Both the position numbers and the translations under genes were made by a program. Of a stretch of DNA of 15,045 nt, positions 13,350 through 15,045 are shown piece by piece. How positions within the stretch are numbered: the stretch's first letter is position 1; every line of letters begins with the position of its first letter. The stretch spans positions 9,533 to 24,577 of the forward strand of contig DYRK01000018.1 in the NCBI GenBank assembly GCA_020718785.1. The letters run 5' to 3'. The notes below the pieces were generated by a model. The model made no database searches and was not told where the DNA came from. It saw only the letters and a program-made list of their open reading frames with translations. Origin of the DNA: Desulfatirhabdium butyrativorans. GTDB lineage: Bacteria > Desulfobacterota > Desulfobacteria > Desulfobacterales > DYRK01.

Positions 13350-13952
13350 TTATGATATCCTGAAAGCAGTACGAGAAAATCGTTTAACTTCTTTATTTTC
13401 TTTCAATTCACTGTGTTCCAGTTCAGAATCACCGGAATGTAATCTTTTAAAAAGATCATCTTTCATTGCAGTATTATTTTTCCCACGCAATATTTCAACT
13501 CTGCAATTAGCCCTTTTCAAATTAATTTTATATTTACCGGGAAGCGTATCAATATTAAAACCTTCAAGATTTTTAATCAGCCCGCCGGTTTTCAAAGTCC
13601 ATTTATTTCCAATCTTTCCCTCTTCATCATCATTCAATTCTCCGAAAAAACTTATAAAAGTCGCAACACGGTGCAAACCGTCAACTAATTCCCAAATCCC
13701 TTCTTGATCTTCTGCAACAAAAATCGGAGGGATAGGGATTGAGAGTAATATTGACTCTATCAGCGCTGTCTTTTGTTTCGGAGTCCACCTGAAAAGCCGC
13801 TGATACTCCGGACGGATAATCAATTCCCCGTTTTTGTACAGATTAATCAATTCCCCAAATGAAATATCCATTCTGTCAGTAGAAAGTTTATCTCTTTCGT
13901 CTGAAATTTCCTCTTCTAATGCCTCTGTCTGCTTCTTCATTATCTCATCCAT
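13350..13952 (-). CDS. Truncated DUF262 (GmrS-like N-terminal) protein
   Basis: A 200-residue protein covering only the N-terminal ParB-like half of DUF262 proteins. Recognised segments are IRPEYQRLFRW (46-56), LIESILLSIPIPPIF (near 64-78) and WELVDGLHRVATF (near 87-99), equivalent to the DGQxR nucleotide-handling motif of DUF262. The later LFKRLHSGDSELEHSELK corresponds to the family's LFxRLNTGGxxLsxQEIR block, after which the chain ends. Full-length relatives continue for 150 or more residues, and no room remains for that part before the next gene 46 bases on. It is probably a decayed remnant, though a short stand-alone form cannot be excluded. The ATG at 13952 lacks a good ribosome binding site; the ATG at 13940 has GGATGAG upstream. 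Coding DNA is much more AT-rich than its neighbours, suggesting transfer. Confidence 0.7.
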   Translation of the reverse strand: MDEIMKKQTEALEEEISDERDKLSTDRMDISFGELINLYKNGELIIRPEYQRLFRWTPKQKTALIESILLSIPIPPIFVAEDQEGIWELVDGLHRVATFISFFGELNDDEEGKIGNKWTLKTGGLIKNLEGFNIDTLPGKYKINLKRANCRVEILRGKNNTAMKDDLFKRLHSGDSELEHSELKENKEVKRFSRTAFRIS

Positions 13953-13977
13953 TTTAACTGTTATCTTCAGAAAAAAC

Positions 13978-14037
13978 GGTGGGTTACGCTTTCTGCTTTT
14001 TTAACTGGAAAAAATCAGAAAACATAACCCACCCTAC
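13978..14037. repeat. Inverted repeat GGTGGGTTA/TAACCCACC
   Basis: GGTGGGTTA (13978-13986) and TAACCCACC (14025-14033) are perfect 9-bp inverted repeats about 38 bases apart, the right one continuing into CTAC. GTAGGGTGGGTTA-type elements with these ends are common dispersed repeats in cyanobacterial and deltaproteobacterial genomes. The left end is incomplete here, since the expected GTAG is missing. It fills the gap between the OmpA and DUF262 genes. Confidence 0.6.
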
Positions 14038-14055
14038 ATTTTCAGGACATTCGCA

Positions 14056-14778
14056 CTACACTGTTCTGGGAGAAATTTTTATTTCTACCCTGCGATTCAG
14101 CTTGCGGCCGTCTTCGGTATTGTTATCATACCTCGGGCTGCTTTCTCCGAATCCCACGGTTTCCATTCTATGGGCATCCACGCCGTTCTGCGCCAAGATA
14201 TTTTTGACAGATTCGGCACGCCTTTGGGACAAGCGCATATTGAGGTCCTCGGAACCCGAAGTGTCTGTATAGCCTTCCACCCGGATGGTGCTGTCGGGAT
14301 ACTGATTCATCACTTTTGCAATGCGTTCGATTTCCGGATACATCGCGGATTTTACCGTGGCTGAACCCTTATCAAAAAATACATCCCCCTTCAAAATAAG
14401 GGCGATAACCTGAGCGGGCTGAGTACTTCCATCCCCGCCCGGAGTTTGGTTATTTCCTGCTGCATCGAGGATTTCCTGCTCCCGCTGAATCGCCACTGCC
14501 TCGGAATCTGCAAGAGCTGCCTTGAATGCCTGTTCCTGCTGATCCAGCGTGTATCCCACGCCTGCGCCTGTTGCGCCGCCGAGAGCCGCTCCGATAGCCG
14601 CGCCGGTAAGGGTGGATTGTGTGTTTTTACCCAGCACCTGACCGATAATTGCACCGGCAGCCGCACCCCCTGCCGCGCCGTAAGCCGCGCCTTTGCCTGC
14701 TTTTGACGTGGGTCCGCCCGCGGCGCACGCAGTCAGAAGAAACATTGCCGCAACACAAAAAATTACAGCTTTTTTCAT
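14056..14778 (-). CDS. OmpA-family lipoprotein with glycine zipper
   Basis: A 240-residue outer-membrane lipoprotein. The signal peptide ends at a lipobox L15-T-A-C18. Residues about 26-80 are a glycine/alanine zipper (GAAYGAAGGAAAGAIIG, AAIGAALGGATGAGVGY) of the YMGG/Omp glycine-zipper type, which inserts in or packs against a membrane. A charged helix follows (DQQEQAFKAALADSEAVAIQREQ). Residues about 115-240 are an OmpA/MotB C-terminal peptidoglycan-binding domain with VFFDKGSATV, VEGYTDTSGSEDLNMRLSQRRA and NRRVEIKI; the TD and RRA residues are those that grip meso-diaminopimelate in the family. The architecture resembles YiaD-like proteins. The ATG at 14778 is preferred because MKKA begins a standard lipoprotein signal; an in-frame ATG at 14805 would add nine residues. 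A likely promoter lies about 170 bases upstream. Confidence 0.9.
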   Translation of the reverse strand: MKKAVIFCVAAMFLLTACAAGGPTSKAGKGAAYGAAGGAAAGAIIGQVLGKNTQSTLTGAAIGAALGGATGAGVGYTLDQQEQAFKAALADSEAVAIQREQEILDAAGNNQTPGGDGSTQPAQVIALILKGDVFFDKGSATVKSAMYPEIERIAKVMNQYPDSTIRVEGYTDTSGSEDLNMRLSQRRAESVKNILAQNGVDAHRMETVGFGESSPRYDNNTEDGRKLNRRVEIKISPRTV

Positions 14779-14820
14779 TCCTTTCTCTCCCATGTAAATC
14801 ATCATAAGTTACTGATTTTA

Positions 14821-14879
14821 CGTTCCCGGCTTTTTCGGATTTTCATCCGGTGCATACCCGACTGAAAGGCGGGGGAACG
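14821..14879 (-). other. Structured leader upstream of the OmpA-family gene
   Basis: In the leader of the OmpA-like gene CGTTCCC (14821-14827) can pair with GGGAACG (14873-14879), enclosing a small hairpin CGGAT-TTTC-ATCCG (14836-14849). This would fold on the transcript about 40 bases before the ATG. No known riboswitch or thermometer motif was recognised. Confidence 0.35.
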
Positions 14880-14947
14880 CTCCTTTTTTCTTTTTTTAAA
14901 AAACCACATTTTCAGTATCGCCATATCCCTGAAAAATCCATCCCCTG

Positions 14948-14976
14948 TTTTTATTAGAAAAAAGCCGGGGTGTCAA
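14948..14976 (-). promoter_or_regulatory. Putative sigma70-type promoter of the OmpA-family gene
   Basis: On the minus strand a perfect TTGACA (-35, plus-strand 14971-14976) is followed after 17 bases by TAAAAA (-10, plus-strand 14948-14953). The start would be near 14941, giving an untranslated leader of about 160 bases that includes the hairpin at 14821-14879. Spacing is ideal and the -10 is a partial match. Confidence 0.5.
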
Positions 14977-15004
14977 TCAGGATTTTTCCTATGTTCAAAT
15001 TTCA

Positions 15005-15031
15005 TTGACAATCATTGACAGTTGATAAAAT
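15005..15031 (+). promoter_or_regulatory. Possible promoter leading out of the window
   Basis: TTGACA at 15005-15010 is followed after 15 bases by TAAAAT (15026-15031). A second TTGACA lies at 15015-15020 as part of a direct repeat CATTGACA. It would drive a plus-strand gene to the right of the window, divergent from the OmpA-family gene. Spacing is short of optimal. Confidence 0.3.
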
Positions 15032-15045
15032 TAACAGGTCAGCAA

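Noticed and set aside
14802..14909. 35-codon basic frame in the leader of the OmpA-family gene, ending in an ATGA overlap with the ATG at 14805
   Set aside because: There is no ribosome binding site at a usable distance, the composition reflects A-rich leader DNA, and the lipoprotein signal begins at 14778. A leader peptide is possible but unsupported.

Overview
The window looks like a mid-GC, Gram-negative genome with a large accessory fraction. It encodes a lipoprotein of the OmpA type and several Sec-exported periplasmic proteins. It also carries an Uma2 nuclease, a DUF262 protein, a fused methyltransferase-nuclease and a cohesin/dockerin protein, and almost every intergenic gap holds a different palindromic repeat. 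That mix fits a large-genome Desulfobacterota bacterium (Desulfonema-like filaments or relatives). The taxonomic call is inference, since there is no rRNA or other marker gene here.

Left part (1-1685): a TetR-family repressor on the minus strand with a 10-bp tandem repeat just behind its stop codon. It is followed by roughly 960 bases with no convincing gene. This stretch is very AT-rich, then becomes a cluster of palindromic elements, including a 119-bp MITE-like unit with matching 15-bp ends.

Plus-strand operon (1686-3676): a Dabb-domain protein, a small exported protein, a helical protein made of two 60-residue repeats, and a CxxCC cysteine-cluster protein that overlaps its upstream neighbour. 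It ends at a double hairpin and a probable bidirectional terminator shared with the converging minus-strand gene at 3873-4271 (PilZ-like, weak call).

Minus-strand block (10425 down to 4597): a beta-class DNA methyltransferase fused to an Mrr-like nuclease domain, a protein with two gamma-glutamylcyclotransferase domains, a YfaQ-like protein (PBP-like, SpoIID-like and HEYLH motifs) and a YfaP/DUF2135 protein. Gaps are short (24 and 14 bases; the last pair overlaps by 20 bases), so these four are probably one transcript. An Uma2 gene follows, bracketed by a 42/43-bp direct repeat whose right copy is the 3' end of the yfaP-like gene.

Right part (10426-15045): a 919-residue exported protein with eight PQQ-like blades, two cohesin-like and two dockerin-like modules; a truncated AT-rich DUF262 gene; and a glycine-zipper/OmpA lipoprotein with a probable promoter and a structured leader. 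No tRNA, rRNA or CRISPR array was seen.

The most noteworthy points are the duplicated 3' end of yfaP around the Uma2 gene, the operon joining a self-contained restriction-modification protein to peptidoglycan-type periplasmic proteins, the AT-rich specificity segment of the methyltransferase, and a repeat family whose two copies keep a palindrome although its arms differ in sequence.
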